Below, piece after piece: positions 25,230-34,242 of a DNA stretch of 64,000 nucleotides; the stretch's first letter is position 1, and every line of letters begins with the position of its first letter. The stretch lies in contig NZ_JAFFZE010000016.1 of assembly GCF_025165815.1 (NCBI RefSeq), positions 124,001-188,000 on the forward strand, read 5' to 3'. The stretch comes from Actinophytocola gossypii (GTDB lineage: Bacteria > Actinomycetota > Actinomycetes > Mycobacteriales > Pseudonocardiaceae). The notes under the pieces were generated by a model. It was not told the origin of the DNA. It was given only the letters and a program-made list of their open reading frames with translations, and ran no database searches. Position numbers and translations under genes: made by a program.

Positions 25230-26299
25230 CCCAGCCGCCCTTCCCGCCCGGCGACGATCGTGTTCACCACGAACGACTCCGCGCGGGTGTCGACCGGGGC
25301 GCGGTCCTCGACCCGGTGCGTGCGGTGCGGGCGGGCGCGGCTGGCCAGCCAGGCGGCCAGGTGCCGGAAGCACTCGCGGCGCTCGGCCGGGGTCAGCGGC
25401 GCGCGGCGGATCGCGCCGACGAACCCGAGCACGTAGTCACCGAGCAGCCGGACCGTGGGGTGGCGCCACGGGTTGGCGCGGCGCGGGTCCAGGTTCGCGC
25501 AGCGGGTGCGGATCGTCGGGTTGGCGCGCTCGGCACGAGTGGGGTGGTCGCGGCGGAAGAACAGCAGCTCCGGCACCTGGCGGAACGGCCCGTGCAGCGC
25601 GATCTCGGCGACGAACGTGCGATCGGCGTGGTGGTAGCTGTCGTGCGGGCGGACCCGGCGCAGCACGTCGGTGCGGATCACGCCGTAGAAGTCGTCGCCG
25701 CCGGGCTCGAACAGCAGGCTGCGGAACCGTTCCGGCGCGCGGGGCGCGGCGGTGTCGAGCCGGTAGTCGAACGGCACGGTCACCGCGCCGTCGCCGTCGA
25801 TGATGGCCTGGCCGACGTGCGCGAGCACGGCCTCGGGGTGCGCGTCCAGGGTCTCCACGCAGCGGCGCAGCAGGTCGCGGCCGTACAGGTCGTCGTGCGA
25901 GGCCCACTTGAACAGCTCGCCGCGGGCGAGGGTGAACACGTGGTTGTGGTTGGGCGCGGCGCCGATGTTGCGGTCCAGTCGCACGTACCGGATCCGGGAG
26001 TCCTTGGCGGCGTAGCGCCGGCTGATCTCCTCGGTGGCGTCGGTCGAGGCGTTGTCGGTGATGATCAGCTCGTAGTCGGTGAAGGACTGGCCGAGCAGCG
26101 CGTCCAGCGACTCCGCGAGGTACTCCTCGCCGTTGTAGACCGGCAAGCCGATGCTCAACCTGGGTGGCCGTTCCGCCTCTCCGAATTTTTGCGTGGTAGT
26201 CACGTTGGCGAACGAAAGGTCACGTTTGGTCACATGCTTGTGGCTGGGTTGCGTCACGTTCCCCTGGGATGCGGTTGGCAAACCCTCAGGTTGTGTCAT
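25226..26299 (-). CDS. Glycosyltransferase family 2 with unusual N-terminal extension
   Basis: 357 residues if translation starts at ATG 26299, which overlaps the flippase stop (ATGA). The GT-A core starts at about residue 48 with RLSIGLPVYNGEEYLAESLDALLGQ. It continues with IITDNASTD and WASHDDLYGRDLL (the D-x-D equivalent) and later PFRQVPELLFFRRDH. The first roughly 47 residues are Thr/Gln/Asn-rich and encoded by clearly less GC-rich DNA with repeated GTCACGTT blocks. GTG at about 26202 (VTTTQKF) is an alternative start that would drop the extension. It should transfer one sugar of the repeat unit at the inner face of the membrane. Confidence 0.83.
   Translation of the reverse strand: MTQPEGLPTASQGNVTQPSHKHVTKRDLSFANVTTTQKFGEAERPPRLSIGLPVYNGEEYLAESLDALLGQSFTDYELIITDNASTDATEEISRRYAAKDSRIRYVRLDRNIGAAPNHNHVFTLARGELFKWASHDDLYGRDLLRRCVETLDAHPEAVLAHVGQAIIDGDGAVTVPFDYRLDTAAPRAPERFRSLLFEPGGDDFYGVIRTDVLRRVRPHDSYHHADRTFVAEIALHGPFRQVPELLFFRRDHPTRAERANPTIRTRCANLDPRRANPWRHPTVRLLGDYVLGFVGAIRRAPLTPAERRECFRHLAAWLASRARPHRTHRVEDRAPVDTRAESFVVNTIVAGREGRLG
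26199..26260. repeat. Three GTCACGTT direct repeats plus one GTCACATG
   Basis: GTCACGTT occurs at 26199-26206, 26219-26226 and 26253-26260, and GTCACATG at 26229-26236. The spacings are 20, 10 and 24 bases. They fall in the 5' part of the GT2 gene, in the least GC-rich stretch of this operon. They could be binding sites, or the trace of a short duplicated peptide-coding unit. Confidence 0.45.
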
Positions 26300-27552
26300 G
26301 TCGTCACTCCGGTGAGATTCTCGGTGCGAGGTTCCGGGTGGTGTGCGCGCAGGGCCGCCCGCAGCTGCCACCACCACACGGCGGCGCCGCACCACATGGC
26401 GACGGCCGAGCCCCAGCTCGCGCCCTCCGCGCCGGCGGCGAACGCACCGGCGAGGCCGGCGCCGAGGTAGCCGGCGGAGGCGATCAGCTGGGCACGCAGG
26501 CTGCGACGAGCGGCGCCGAGCGCGCGCAGGCCGGCGGTGGCCCCGGCGACCACACCGGCGCCGGTGACCGACAGGGTGACCGGCACGATCAGCTCCGACG
26601 CCGGCCCCCACACGTCGTCGAGCGCGAGCCGGCCGAGGGCGTCCGGCACCGCGAACAGCAGGAGCACGCCCCAGGCGGCCGCGGCGACCGCCTGGCCGCC
26701 GCCGAGCAGCAGGCAGAACCGGGCCAGCCGGTGCGGGGCGCGGCGCAGTACCCGGGCCGCCTCCGGCACGGCGACCAGGTTCACGCCCATGAGCAGCGCG
26801 AGGAACGGGCCGAGCAGCAGTTCCGCCCCGCGCAGCGCGCCGACCTCGGACAGGCCGGCGATCGCACCGAGCCCGTACATCCGCAGCTGGGACGCGCCGG
26901 AGTTGCTGACGTTCTCCACCAGGTACCGGGAACCCAGCTCCCGGTGGTGCCGCAGCCACTCCAGCACCCCGCCAAGGCGCGGGGTGATGCCGCTCTGCAG
27001 CCAGCCGCAGCCGGCGCCGAGCAGCGACGACCCGCCCCAGGCCAGTACGAACGCCCACACGCCACCGTGCCCGGCGGCCAGCAGCAGCGCCGGGACCATC
27101 GCCGCCGCCCAGACGACGTCGTTGACCAGCGCGTGCTGGCCCCGGCCGGCGGCGAAGAACGCGAACCGCCAGCTGTCCTGCAGCAGCATGGCGGGGGCGA
27201 CCACACCGAGCGCGACGAACGCCATGCCGAGCTCGTCGCCGATGGCCAGGCCGGCGGCCACGCTGAGCACGCCGAACGCCGTGCCGACGGCGACCGCGGT
27301 GCCCGCCGCCCGAGCGGTCGCGGTGCGCCAGCGGTCGGCCGGGACGCCGGAGAACCGGACCACCAGCGGGTCGGTGGCCAGGCCGCGGGAGACGTTGAGC
27401 AGCACGCCGTAGGTGACCCACGCCAGGCTGAACACGCCGAACCCGGCCACCCCGAGCTCGCGGGCGACGACCAGCCCGACCGCGAAGTTCGTCATGCTCG
27501 ACACGGCCTGGTCGCCGAGCCCCCAGCTGAGGCGTCCCGCGAGTCCCCGCAC
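26296..27552 (-). CDS. Wzx-type polysaccharide flippase (MATE/MOP superfamily)
   Basis: 418 residues with about twelve hydrophobic helices. The N-terminus [30 protein letters not shown] has the LSWGLGDQ helix start seen in oligosaccharide flippases. GTG 27552 shares one base with the preceding stop (TAGTG), so longer frame extensions are shadow. It should move lipid-linked repeat units across the membrane, feeding the Wzy-like protein encoded at 9.7-10.9 kb. It is the only flippase candidate in the window. Confidence 0.85.
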   Translation of the reverse strand: MRGLAGRLSWGLGDQAVSSMTNFAVGLVVARELGVAGFGVFSLAWVTYGVLLNVSRGLATDPLVVRFSGVPADRWRTATARAAGTAVAVGTAFGVLSVAAGLAIGDELGMAFVALGVVAPAMLLQDSWRFAFFAAGRGQHALVNDVVWAAAMVPALLLAAGHGGVWAFVLAWGGSSLLGAGCGWLQSGITPRLGGVLEWLRHHRELGSRYLVENVSNSGASQLRMYGLGAIAGLSEVGALRGAELLLGPFLALLMGVNLVAVPEAARVLRRAPHRLARFCLLLGGGQAVAAAAWGVLLLFAVPDALGRLALDDVWGPASELIVPVTLSVTGAGVVAGATAGLRALGAARRSLRAQLIASAGYLGAGLAGAFAAGAEGASWGSAVAMWCGAAVWWWQLRAALRAHHPEPRTENLTGVTT

Positions 27553-28817
27553 TACGCCTCCTTCAGCAGCCCGGCGTCGCGCAGCGCGTCGGCCGCGGTG
27601 GCGACGGCGCCGAACGGGAGGCCGGCGCGCTCGGCGACGTCGAGGAGGCTGTGCGTGCCGTCGGACAGGTTCAGCACCCACAGCATCGCGAGCTGGGCGT
27701 CATGCGCGTCGCTGCGGCCGCCGAGCGAGTCGTACAGGCCGCGCCGGCCGAGCTGCGGTTCGCCGTAGGGGCTGAGGTTGACGTAGGCGCGGTCGCGGTC
27801 GAGCACGGCGAACGCCTCCTGGAGGACGCGCAGGGTGTCCACCATGGACTCGCCGGTGACGAAGTCGGGGTCGTCGCCGGAGGTGTGGTACTCGGGGTAG
27901 CCGGCGTAGGGGGTGCGGGTGAGCGAGCCGACGCCGAGGTCGAAGCCGGGCGAGCAGTACTGGCGCTCGTCGTAGCCGTACGGGGAGAACGCGCGGATCT
28001 CGTGTGGACGACCGGCCAGGACGTGCCGGAACACGCGGTCGACCGGGGCGTCGCCGCGGCGGCTCTGCTTGTAGGTCAACGACCCCCGGTCGCCGGCGCA
28101 GGCGAGCACGACGCCGTGCCGCACGCGCTCGATCCGGCCGCGGTTGCGGGCGAGCCAGGTGATCGCGCCGATCGTGCCGGGGGCGAACACGAACCGGTAC
28201 GTGTGGTACGGGTTCTCCAGCGAGAGCGCGAGCTGGACGGCGACCGCGATGCCGGCCAGGTTGTCGTTGGCCAGCGACGGGTGGCACACGTGGCAGCTGA
28301 CCAGCACCTCGTCCTCGACCTGGCCGGGCACGACGTGCTCGGCGTAGGTCAGCGAGCCGTCGGCCAGGGTGGCGTCGATGAACACCTCGTACTCGCCGTC
28401 CGGCAACGCGTCCAGTGTGGACTGGGCGAGGCAGAAGCCCCACGTCGGCGCGTAGTAGCTGGTGCGGTACGGCACCAGGTCCGGCTGGTCGGGCAGCGTG
28501 TGCAGGTGCCGGCGCAGCTCGGTGAGCGGCATCCTGGTGTGCACCGGAACGCTGTAGCCGACGACGTGCAGGTTCGACTCGCGGAAGTCGACCACCCGGC
28601 GGCCGGTGGCGTCGGCGACGTAGGCGTCGCGGATGTTCCACTCCCGGGGCACGGTCCAGTCGAGTACCCGGGTGCCGGTGGGCACCTCGTGCACGGTCAG
28701 CGGCAGCTGCTCACCGACGACCGCGAGCGTCTCGCGCACGCCGTCGCCGGTGATGCTCCGGCACAGCGGGTACAGCCGCCGCACCAGCGCGTGCATCCGC
28801 TCGCCGAGGTCGGTCAT
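27552..28817 (-). CDS. DUF4910-type aminopeptidase-like protein with C-terminal winged helix
   Basis: 421 residues; ATG 28817 overlaps the epimerase stop. It has an N-terminal helical part ([17 protein letters not shown]), then a DUF4910/M28-like core. The core has [17 protein letters not shown], an M28-type metal-ligand block, and [14 protein letters not shown] near its end. A winged-helix segment closes the protein ([29 protein letters not shown]). Such proteins recur in sugar-biosynthesis clusters beside PIG-L deacetylases, cytidylyltransferases and C-methyltransferases. Their reaction in those pathways is not known to me. Hydrolysis of an amide on a sugar or lipid intermediate is a reasonable guess only. 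Confidence 0.8.
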   Translation of the reverse strand: MTDLGERMHALVRRLYPLCRSITGDGVRETLAVVGEQLPLTVHEVPTGTRVLDWTVPREWNIRDAYVADATGRRVVDFRESNLHVVGYSVPVHTRMPLTELRRHLHTLPDQPDLVPYRTSYYAPTWGFCLAQSTLDALPDGEYEVFIDATLADGSLTYAEHVVPGQVEDEVLVSCHVCHPSLANDNLAGIAVAVQLALSLENPYHTYRFVFAPGTIGAITWLARNRGRIERVRHGVVLACAGDRGSLTYKQSRRGDAPVDRVFRHVLAGRPHEIRAFSPYGYDERQYCSPGFDLGVGSLTRTPYAGYPEYHTSGDDPDFVTGESMVDTLRVLQEAFAVLDRDRAYVNLSPYGEPQLGRRGLYDSLGGRSDAHDAQLAMLWVLNLSDGTHSLLDVAERAGLPFGAVATAADALRDAGLLKEA

Positions 28818-29830
28818 CTCGGCTGCCGCAGGGTGTCGTCGACGCCGGAGTGCCCGCGCAGCCACGCCAGCCTGGTGAACCGCTGCTCGAAGGTCTCCCT
28901 GGTCAGACCGTGCTTCTGGTAGGCATCGATCAGCTCGACGGCGCCGTCCTTGACCGTCCACCCGCACTCGAAGCCGGGGACGGCCTCGCGGAAGCGGGAG
29001 AAGTCGACCCGGTAGGAGCGCGGGTCGGCGCCGGCCTCGCCGGTGATCCGCAGCGTCGAGCCGGGCACCGCCTCGACGACCTCGGCGGCGATCTCCGCGA
29101 CCGTGACGTTGTTGCGCTCGGTGCCGATGTTGAACGCCCGGTCGTGCACGGCGTCGCGCGGCGCCGCCAGGGCGGCGAGGAACGCGGCGGCGATGTCGCG
29201 GGCGTGTACCAGGGGCCGCCACGGGGTGCCGTCGGAGAGCACCAGCACCTCGCCGGACAGGTGCGCGTGGCCGACCAGGTTGTTCAGCACGATGTCCGCG
29301 CGCAGCCGGGGCGAGAACCCGAACGCGGTGGCGTTGCGCAGGTAGACCGGGGTGAAGTCGGCGTCGGCCAGCTCGTGCAGGTCGTCCTCGACCCGCACCT
29401 TGGACTCGGCGTACGGGGTGACCGGGCGCAGCGGCGCGTCCTCGCCGACCAGCTCGTCGCCACCGGCCGCGCCGTACACCGAACAGGTGGAGGCGTACAG
29501 GAACCGCTCGACGCCGGCGTCGCGGGCCAGCCGGGCGAGCCGCACGGCGGCGTGGTGGTTGATGTCGTAGGTCAACTCGGGGGCGAGCGCGCCGAGCGGG
29601 TCGTTGGACAGCGCGGCCAGGTGGATCACGGCGTCCACATCGGACACGTGCGCGGCGGTGACGTCGCGCAGGTCGACGGTGTGGCCGGGCGGATCGTCCG
29701 GCGCCGGGCCGAGCACGCAGCCGTCGAACAGGCCCGAGTCCAGGCCCACCACCTCGTGCCCCGCGTCGCGGAGCACCGGCGCCATCACGGTGCCCAGGTA
29801 GCCCTTGTGGCCGGTCAACAGGACTCTCAT
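28814..29830 (-). CDS. NAD-dependent epimerase/dehydratase (extended SDR)
   Basis: 338 residues. The N-terminal [13 protein letters not shown] gives the G-x2-G-x2-G dinucleotide motif, and the catalytic Tyr-Lys pair lies in TPYAESK. The preceding STCSVYG and the later [13 protein letters not shown] are typical of nucleotide-sugar 4,6-dehydratases and 4-epimerases. It ends in an ATGA overlap with the DUF4910 gene. With the cytidylyltransferase-like protein and C-methyltransferase of the same operon it probably acts on a CDP- or other NDP-sugar. The exact reaction cannot be read from sequence. Confidence 0.85.
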   Translation of the reverse strand: MRVLLTGHKGYLGTVMAPVLRDAGHEVVGLDSGLFDGCVLGPAPDDPPGHTVDLRDVTAAHVSDVDAVIHLAALSNDPLGALAPELTYDINHHAAVRLARLARDAGVERFLYASTCSVYGAAGGDELVGEDAPLRPVTPYAESKVRVEDDLHELADADFTPVYLRNATAFGFSPRLRADIVLNNLVGHAHLSGEVLVLSDGTPWRPLVHARDIAAAFLAALAAPRDAVHDRAFNIGTERNNVTVAEIAAEVVEAVPGSTLRITGEAGADPRSYRVDFSRFREAVPGFECGWTVKDGAVELIDAYQKHGLTRETFEQRFTRLAWLRGHSGVDDTLRQPR

Positions 29831-29833
29831 GGC

Positions 29834-30478
29834 TCAGCCTTCCAGGTCGAGGGTCAGCTTGGTGACGTGGAAGGCTTCGGCGTAGCGGGACTGGCACTCG
29901 ATCCCGCGGATCCTGGCCAGCCCGAGGAACGCCTCCCGGTCGTACCACGGACGGTGTCGCTGCGAGGCGTAGTGCCGTTGCAGCAGTTCCACCTTTTTCT
30001 CCGCCAGTTCCACCGACAGCGGCCGGTAGGCGTTCGGGCGGCCCAGGTCGCCGTCCCACTTGACGATCTCGTAGCCCAGCACCAGGTGGTCGCGGAACGC
30101 GGTCGGCACCAGCTGGGCGAGCCCGCGGTGGTCCTGGTGCGCGTCCTCGGTACGGGGGGCCAGGACCAGGTCCGGGTCGGTGCGGGCGCGCAGCTCCTCC
30201 AGGGCGGACTTGGCCTCGTCCCAGTGCGCGGGCAGCCGCCCGTCGGGGAGCTTGAGCACGGTCACGTCGAGGTCCGCGCCGGGGCAGAACGCGGCCAGCG
30301 CGGCGCGTTCCTCGTCCTCCCGCCCGGTGCCGCCGCCGGAGAGCACGAGCGCGTCGACCCGCGTCCCCGGCCGGGCGGCGCACAGCCCGTACAGGGTTCC
30401 GCCGGCGCCGATGGCGATGTCGTCGCAGTGCGCGCCGAGCGCCACCACCCGCCGGACCGCACCGGCGAGAGGGATCAC
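29834..30478 (-). CDS. PIG-L family deacetylase
   Basis: 214 residues from GTG 30478, which overlaps the nucleotidyltransferase stop (GTGA); the longer frame is not needed. The metal site is ALGAHCDDIAIGAGG (AHxDD-type, with Cys where Pro is usual) and RTEDAHQDHRGLAQL. The family is zinc-dependent N-acetyl-sugar deacetylases (GlcNAc-PI, mycothiol and antibiotic pathways). Within this operon a role in removing an acetyl group from an aminosugar intermediate is likely. It lies three bases before the epimerase gene. Confidence 0.83.
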   Translation of the reverse strand: MIPLAGAVRRVVALGAHCDDIAIGAGGTLYGLCAARPGTRVDALVLSGGGTGREDEERAALAAFCPGADLDVTVLKLPDGRLPAHWDEAKSALEELRARTDPDLVLAPRTEDAHQDHRGLAQLVPTAFRDHLVLGYEIVKWDGDLGRPNAYRPLSVELAEKKVELLQRHYASQRHRPWYDREAFLGLARIRGIECQSRYAEAFHVTKLTLDLEG

Positions 30479-31263
30479 GCGGGCACCCGCGCGTGCTCCC
30501 ACAGCGCCCACGGCCGCTCGCCGCGCGCGTACCCGTCGTCGAGGGCGAACCGCTCCTTGACGGTGTCGGTCGGCTTCCAGAACCCTCGGTACGGGTAGGC
30601 GAGCAGCCGGCCGCGCTTGGCCAGCTCCGCGCAGCCGTCCGCGACCAGGTCACCGCCGGCCGGGATGTGGTCGAAGACCTCCTGGCGCAGCACGAAGTAG
30701 CCGCCGTTCTCCCACAGCGGCATCTCGCTGACCGCGGTGATCGCGCCCACCCGGTTGTCCTCGCCCATCTCCACGCAGTGGAACGAGGACTGCGGCGGCA
30801 CCACCATCATCGAGGCGCCCGCGTCGGAGGCGGCGAACCGCTCGACCATCAGGTCCAGCGGGGCGTCGGTGAGCACGTCGGCGTAGTTGGCGAGGAACAT
30901 CTCGTCGCCGTCCAGGTGCTCGCGCACCCGGCGCAGCCGCTCCCCGATGGCGGACTCGATCCCGGTCTGGATGAACGAGATCGACCAGTCTGCGATGTCG
31001 GTGGACAGCAGCTCCGGCTTGCCGCCGCGGAGCACGAAGTCGTTGGACGTGGTCTCCTCGTAGTTGAGGAAGAAGTTCTTGATGTGGTGGGCGCCGTAAC
31101 CGAGGCACAGCACGAACTCGGTGTGCCCGAAGTGCGCGTAGTAGCGCATCACGTGCCAGATCAGCGGCCGGGGCCCGACCATGGCCATCGGTTTCGGCAC
31201 GTCGTCGGCGGCGCCGTTGCGCATGCGCATCCCGTAGCCGCCGCAGAAGAGAACGACCTTCAT
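30475..31263 (-). CDS. Glucose-1-phosphate cytidylyltransferase-like sugar nucleotidyltransferase (RfbF type)
   Basis: 262 residues. The N-terminus VVLFCGGYGMRMR is a G-G-x-G-x-R-type nucleotide loop. It is followed by KPMAMVGPRPLIWHVMRYYAHFGHTEFVLCLGYGAHHIKNFF, the block typical of RfbF-like enzymes (CDP-glucose formation). In the first loop FCGG replaces the usual LAGG. The stop of the downstream PIG-L gene's partner overlap (GTGA) and the ATGA with the upstream methyltransferase tie it into the operon. CTP use is inferred by similarity; UTP or dTTP cannot be excluded. Confidence 0.83.
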   Translation of the reverse strand: MKVVLFCGGYGMRMRNGAADDVPKPMAMVGPRPLIWHVMRYYAHFGHTEFVLCLGYGAHHIKNFFLNYEETTSNDFVLRGGKPELLSTDIADWSISFIQTGIESAIGERLRRVREHLDGDEMFLANYADVLTDAPLDLMVERFAASDAGASMMVVPPQSSFHCVEMGEDNRVGAITAVSEMPLWENGGYFVLRQEVFDHIPAGGDLVADGCAELAKRGRLLAYPYRGFWKPTDTVKERFALDDGYARGERPWALWEHARVPA

Positions 31264-32492
31264 GGCTTCACCTCAACGATCTCGAGACCGGGGATGGGGA
31301 ACACCAGCCGGCCACCCCATTCGCCCACATAGGACAGTTGCTCGGTCAGCTCGGCACGCAGGTTCCACGGCAGGACGAGCACGTAGTCCGGGCGGTCCTC
31401 GGCGATCCGCTCCGGCGACAGGATCGGGATGCGAGTGCCCGGCGTGTACCGGCCGTGCTTGTACGGGTTGCGGTCGACCGTGTACGTCAGCAGGTCCGGC
31501 CGGATGCCGCAGTGGTTGAGCAGCGTGTTGCCCTTGCCGGGCGCGCCGTAGCCGACCACGCTCCGGCCCTGCGCGGCCGCGACGGTCAGGAAGCTCAGCA
31601 GGTCCCGCCGCACGGTGGCGACCCGCTTGGCGAACTCGGCGTACCCGGCCAGCTCGTGCAGCCCGGCCGCCTTCTCCCGGTCCAGCACGTCGGTCACCGC
31701 CCGGCTCGGCTCCCCGGCCGCCTCGGCCGGCCGCGCCCACAGCCGGATCGACCCGCCGTGCGTCGGCAGCAGCTCGACGTCGACGAGCGCGAGCCCGCCG
31801 CTGGCCAGCGCCCGCATGGCGGACGCGACGGTGTAGTACTGGAAGTGCTCGTGGTAGATGGTGTCGTACTGGTTGAGCTCGATCAGCGTCAGCAGGTGCT
31901 GCACCTCGACCGACACCCACCCGTCGTCGGCCACCAGCGCCCGCAGCCCCTTGCTGAACCCGACGACGTCCGGGATGTGCGCGTAGACGTTGTTGGCCAC
32001 CACCAGGTCCGCCGGCCCGTGCTCCGCGCGCACCGCCGCCCCGGTCTCCGGCGACAGGAACTCGGTGACCGTCGGCACGCCCTTCTCCCGCGCGGCCGCG
32101 CCAACGTTCACCGACGGCTCCACCCCCAGACACCGGATGCCGCCCGCGGCCACGTGCTGGAGCAGGTACCCGTCGTTGCTCGCGACCTCGACGACGAACG
32201 AGTCCTGGTCGAGCCCGAGCCGCCCCACCGCCCCCTCGACGAACCGCTTCGCGTGCTCCACCCACGAGGTGGAGTACGAGGAGAAGTACGCGTACTCGGT
32301 GAACGTGTCCTCGGGCGTGATCAGCGGCGGCAGCTGCGCGAGCCAGCAGGAGGTGCACACCCGCAGGTGCAGCGGGTAGGTCATTTCCGGCTCGTCGAGC
32401 TGGGCCTCGGTGAGGAACAGCTCGCACGGCGGCGTCGCGCCGAGGTCGACGACGCTCTGCAGGTCGCCCGACCCGCACAGTCGGCAGGTCAT
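31260..32492 (-). CDS. Sugar C-methyltransferase (NovU/TylCIII-like, zinc-binding N-terminus)
   Basis: 410 residues. Four N-terminal cysteines form a zinc site: CRLCGS at 3/6 and VCTSCWLAQL near 46/49. The SAM domain has VVEVASNDGYLLQH and a central YDTIYHEHFQYYT with the catalytic H-E-H residues. The C-terminal domain begins VVGYGAPGKGNTLLNHC. The family adds a methyl branch at C3 of a 4-keto nucleotide sugar. Its presence implies that the glycan carries a branched-chain sugar. ATG 32492 shares one base with the preceding stop (TGATG). Confidence 0.88.
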   Translation of the reverse strand: MTCRLCGSGDLQSVVDLGATPPCELFLTEAQLDEPEMTYPLHLRVCTSCWLAQLPPLITPEDTFTEYAYFSSYSTSWVEHAKRFVEGAVGRLGLDQDSFVVEVASNDGYLLQHVAAGGIRCLGVEPSVNVGAAAREKGVPTVTEFLSPETGAAVRAEHGPADLVVANNVYAHIPDVVGFSKGLRALVADDGWVSVEVQHLLTLIELNQYDTIYHEHFQYYTVASAMRALASGGLALVDVELLPTHGGSIRLWARPAEAAGEPSRAVTDVLDREKAAGLHELAGYAEFAKRVATVRRDLLSFLTVAAAQGRSVVGYGAPGKGNTLLNHCGIRPDLLTYTVDRNPYKHGRYTPGTRIPILSPERIAEDRPDYVLVLPWNLRAELTEQLSYVGEWGGRLVFPIPGLEIVEVKP

Positions 32493-33964
32493 CAGTACGC
32501 CCCCTGCCCGCCGAGCACGGCGCGGAAGGTCTTCCACAGGATCATCGCGTCCAGCGCGAGCGACCAGTCCTCGACATAGCGCAGGTCCAACCGGACCGCC
32601 TCCTCCCACGGCAGGTCGCTTCGACCGCTGACCTGCCACAATCCGGTCAATCCAGGTTTGACGAGCAGCCGGCGCCGCATGTCCGGCTCGTAGCGCGCGC
32701 TCTCCTCCGGCAGCGGCGGCCGAGGTCCCACCAGGGACATCGACCCGGAGAGCACGTTGATCAGCTGCGGCAGCTCGTCCAGCGAGTACCGCCGCAGGAT
32801 CGCGCCGACCCGGGTCACCCTCGGGTCCTTGCGCATCTTGAACAGCACCCCCGCGCCCTCGTTGGCGTCGGCGAGCTCGGTCTTGCGCCGGTCCGCGTCC
32901 TGGACCATCGTCCGGAACTTCAGGATCGTGAACTCCCGTCCCGACTTCCCCACCCGCCGTTGCCGGTAGAGCACCGCCCCCCGGCTGTCCACCGCGATCG
33001 CCACCGCCGCGAGCACCATCACCGGCGCCGCCATCAGCAGCAGCACGACCGCCCCCACCCGGTCGACCACCCCCTTGACCACCCGGCGCATCCCCGTGAA
33101 CACCGGCGCGGACACCCGCAACAACGGCATCCCCAACACGCTGTTGACGTGCAGCCGCGGCCCGGCGACCTCCATCAGCGTCGGCGCCACGACCATCTCG
33201 GCCCCGCTGCCCTCCAGCCGCCAGGCGAGCTGCTGCAGCCGCTTCGGCGTCCAGTAGGCGTCGGCGGTGATCGCCACGATCCGGTACCCACCCCGCCGCA
33301 CGTGCTCGGCCAGTTCGTCCAGCCGCCCCACCACCGAGACCCCGTCGACCTCGTCCCCAGCCCCGTCGGCCGTGCACACCGCGGCGACCTTCCACCCGAT
33401 GTGCGAGTTGTCCACGGTCCGCCTGATCAGGTCCCGCACCGTCTCCGGGCTCCCCGCCGCCATCACCGGCAGCAGACACTCCCCGACCCGCCGCCGCCGG
33501 TGCAGGACCTGCCGCAACAGGTACCGCGTCAGCAACGCCACCAGCGCGGTGGCCGGAATCACCACGAACACCCAGGGCCGGGTGGAGACCACCCCCGTGG
33601 CCAGCCCGGCCAACGCGAGCGCGACCGCCGCGGCGAACATCGCCCGCCCCAGCCGCACGTACTCCTCGGCCCCCTGCCCCAGCACCACCGGATGCCAGGC
33701 CCGCCCCATGGCCAGTGCGCACAGCACGGCCCCGACAGTGAGGAACCCCAACGTCAGGTCCTTGAACAGAGCGGCGCCGCCGACACTGACCACCCGCCCC
33801 ACCACCAGCGAGGTGACCACGGTGACCAACACGTCGCCGACAATCACCAACCGCCGATACCGGGGTTCCCACGCCGCCACCGGCGGCCGCGAAGGTTCCC
33901 CACGCTGGCCACCCAGCCGGATCATCGGTCTCCGGCGCGGGACCCGTAGCCTCTGGTCACTCAT
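32492..33964 (-). CDS. Polyprenyl-phosphate sugar-1-phosphate transferase (exopolysaccharide initiating enzyme)
   Basis: 490 residues from ATG 33964, with a G-rich ribosome site (GGGGGGAA) just upstream. The next ATG-like start at 33988 is unlikely. The N-terminal half has four membrane helices and a CoA-binding-like domain. The C-terminal PF02397 domain begins RVGAVVLLLMAAPV and has QRRVGKSGREFTILKFRTM, LDELPQLINVL, SLVGPRPPLPEE and KPGLTGLWQVSGR. It transfers the first sugar phosphate to undecaprenyl phosphate. It is the first gene of the minus-strand operon, so its promoter probably controls all eleven genes. Confidence 0.9.
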   Translation of the reverse strand: MSDQRLRVPRRRPMIRLGGQRGEPSRPPVAAWEPRYRRLVIVGDVLVTVVTSLVVGRVVSVGGAALFKDLTLGFLTVGAVLCALAMGRAWHPVVLGQGAEEYVRLGRAMFAAAVALALAGLATGVVSTRPWVFVVIPATALVALLTRYLLRQVLHRRRRVGECLLPVMAAGSPETVRDLIRRTVDNSHIGWKVAAVCTADGAGDEVDGVSVVGRLDELAEHVRRGGYRIVAITADAYWTPKRLQQLAWRLEGSGAEMVVAPTLMEVAGPRLHVNSVLGMPLLRVSAPVFTGMRRVVKGVVDRVGAVVLLLMAAPVMVLAAVAIAVDSRGAVLYRQRRVGKSGREFTILKFRTMVQDADRRKTELADANEGAGVLFKMRKDPRVTRVGAILRRYSLDELPQLINVLSGSMSLVGPRPPLPEESARYEPDMRRRLLVKPGLTGLWQVSGRSDLPWEEAVRLDLRYVEDWSLALDAMILWKTFRAVLGGQGAY

Positions 33965-34046
33965 AGTGGTTCCCCCCCAGCCGCGCACATACCGACGCGG
34001 CGGGTTGAGGGCATCCCCGAGAGCCCGTACCTGTCCGACTCGCCCA

Positions 34047-34088
34047 CGACCTCAACGAATCGGGCTACCCCTGCCGAGCCCGAGGTCG
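34047..34088 (-). promoter_or_regulatory. Nested inverted repeat upstream of the sugar-transferase operon
   Basis: CGACCT (34047-34052) pairs with AGGTCG (34083-34088). Inside it CGGGCT (34061-34066) pairs with AGCCCG (34077-34082), leaving a 10-base loop and a one-sided bulge. It lies about 85-125 bases before the first gene of the eleven-gene operon. It could be an operator or a leader hairpin; sequence alone does not decide. The rest of 33965-34242 shows no gene. A second short stem, CAGCCCG/CGGGCTG at 34176-34191, may end transcription of the 34243 gene. Confidence 0.35.
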
Positions 34089-34242
34089 CGCTGACTGATT
34101 CGCTCAGCCCCACCCCACCGTTACACGCACAGTGAGACCGACACCCCCCGTTAGGGCACCAGTCACCCCAAAGACCAGCCCGAACGGGCTGTCGACAGTG
34201 GACCAGTTATTTTCCGATCACCCACAGCCACCCAAAGCGGCG

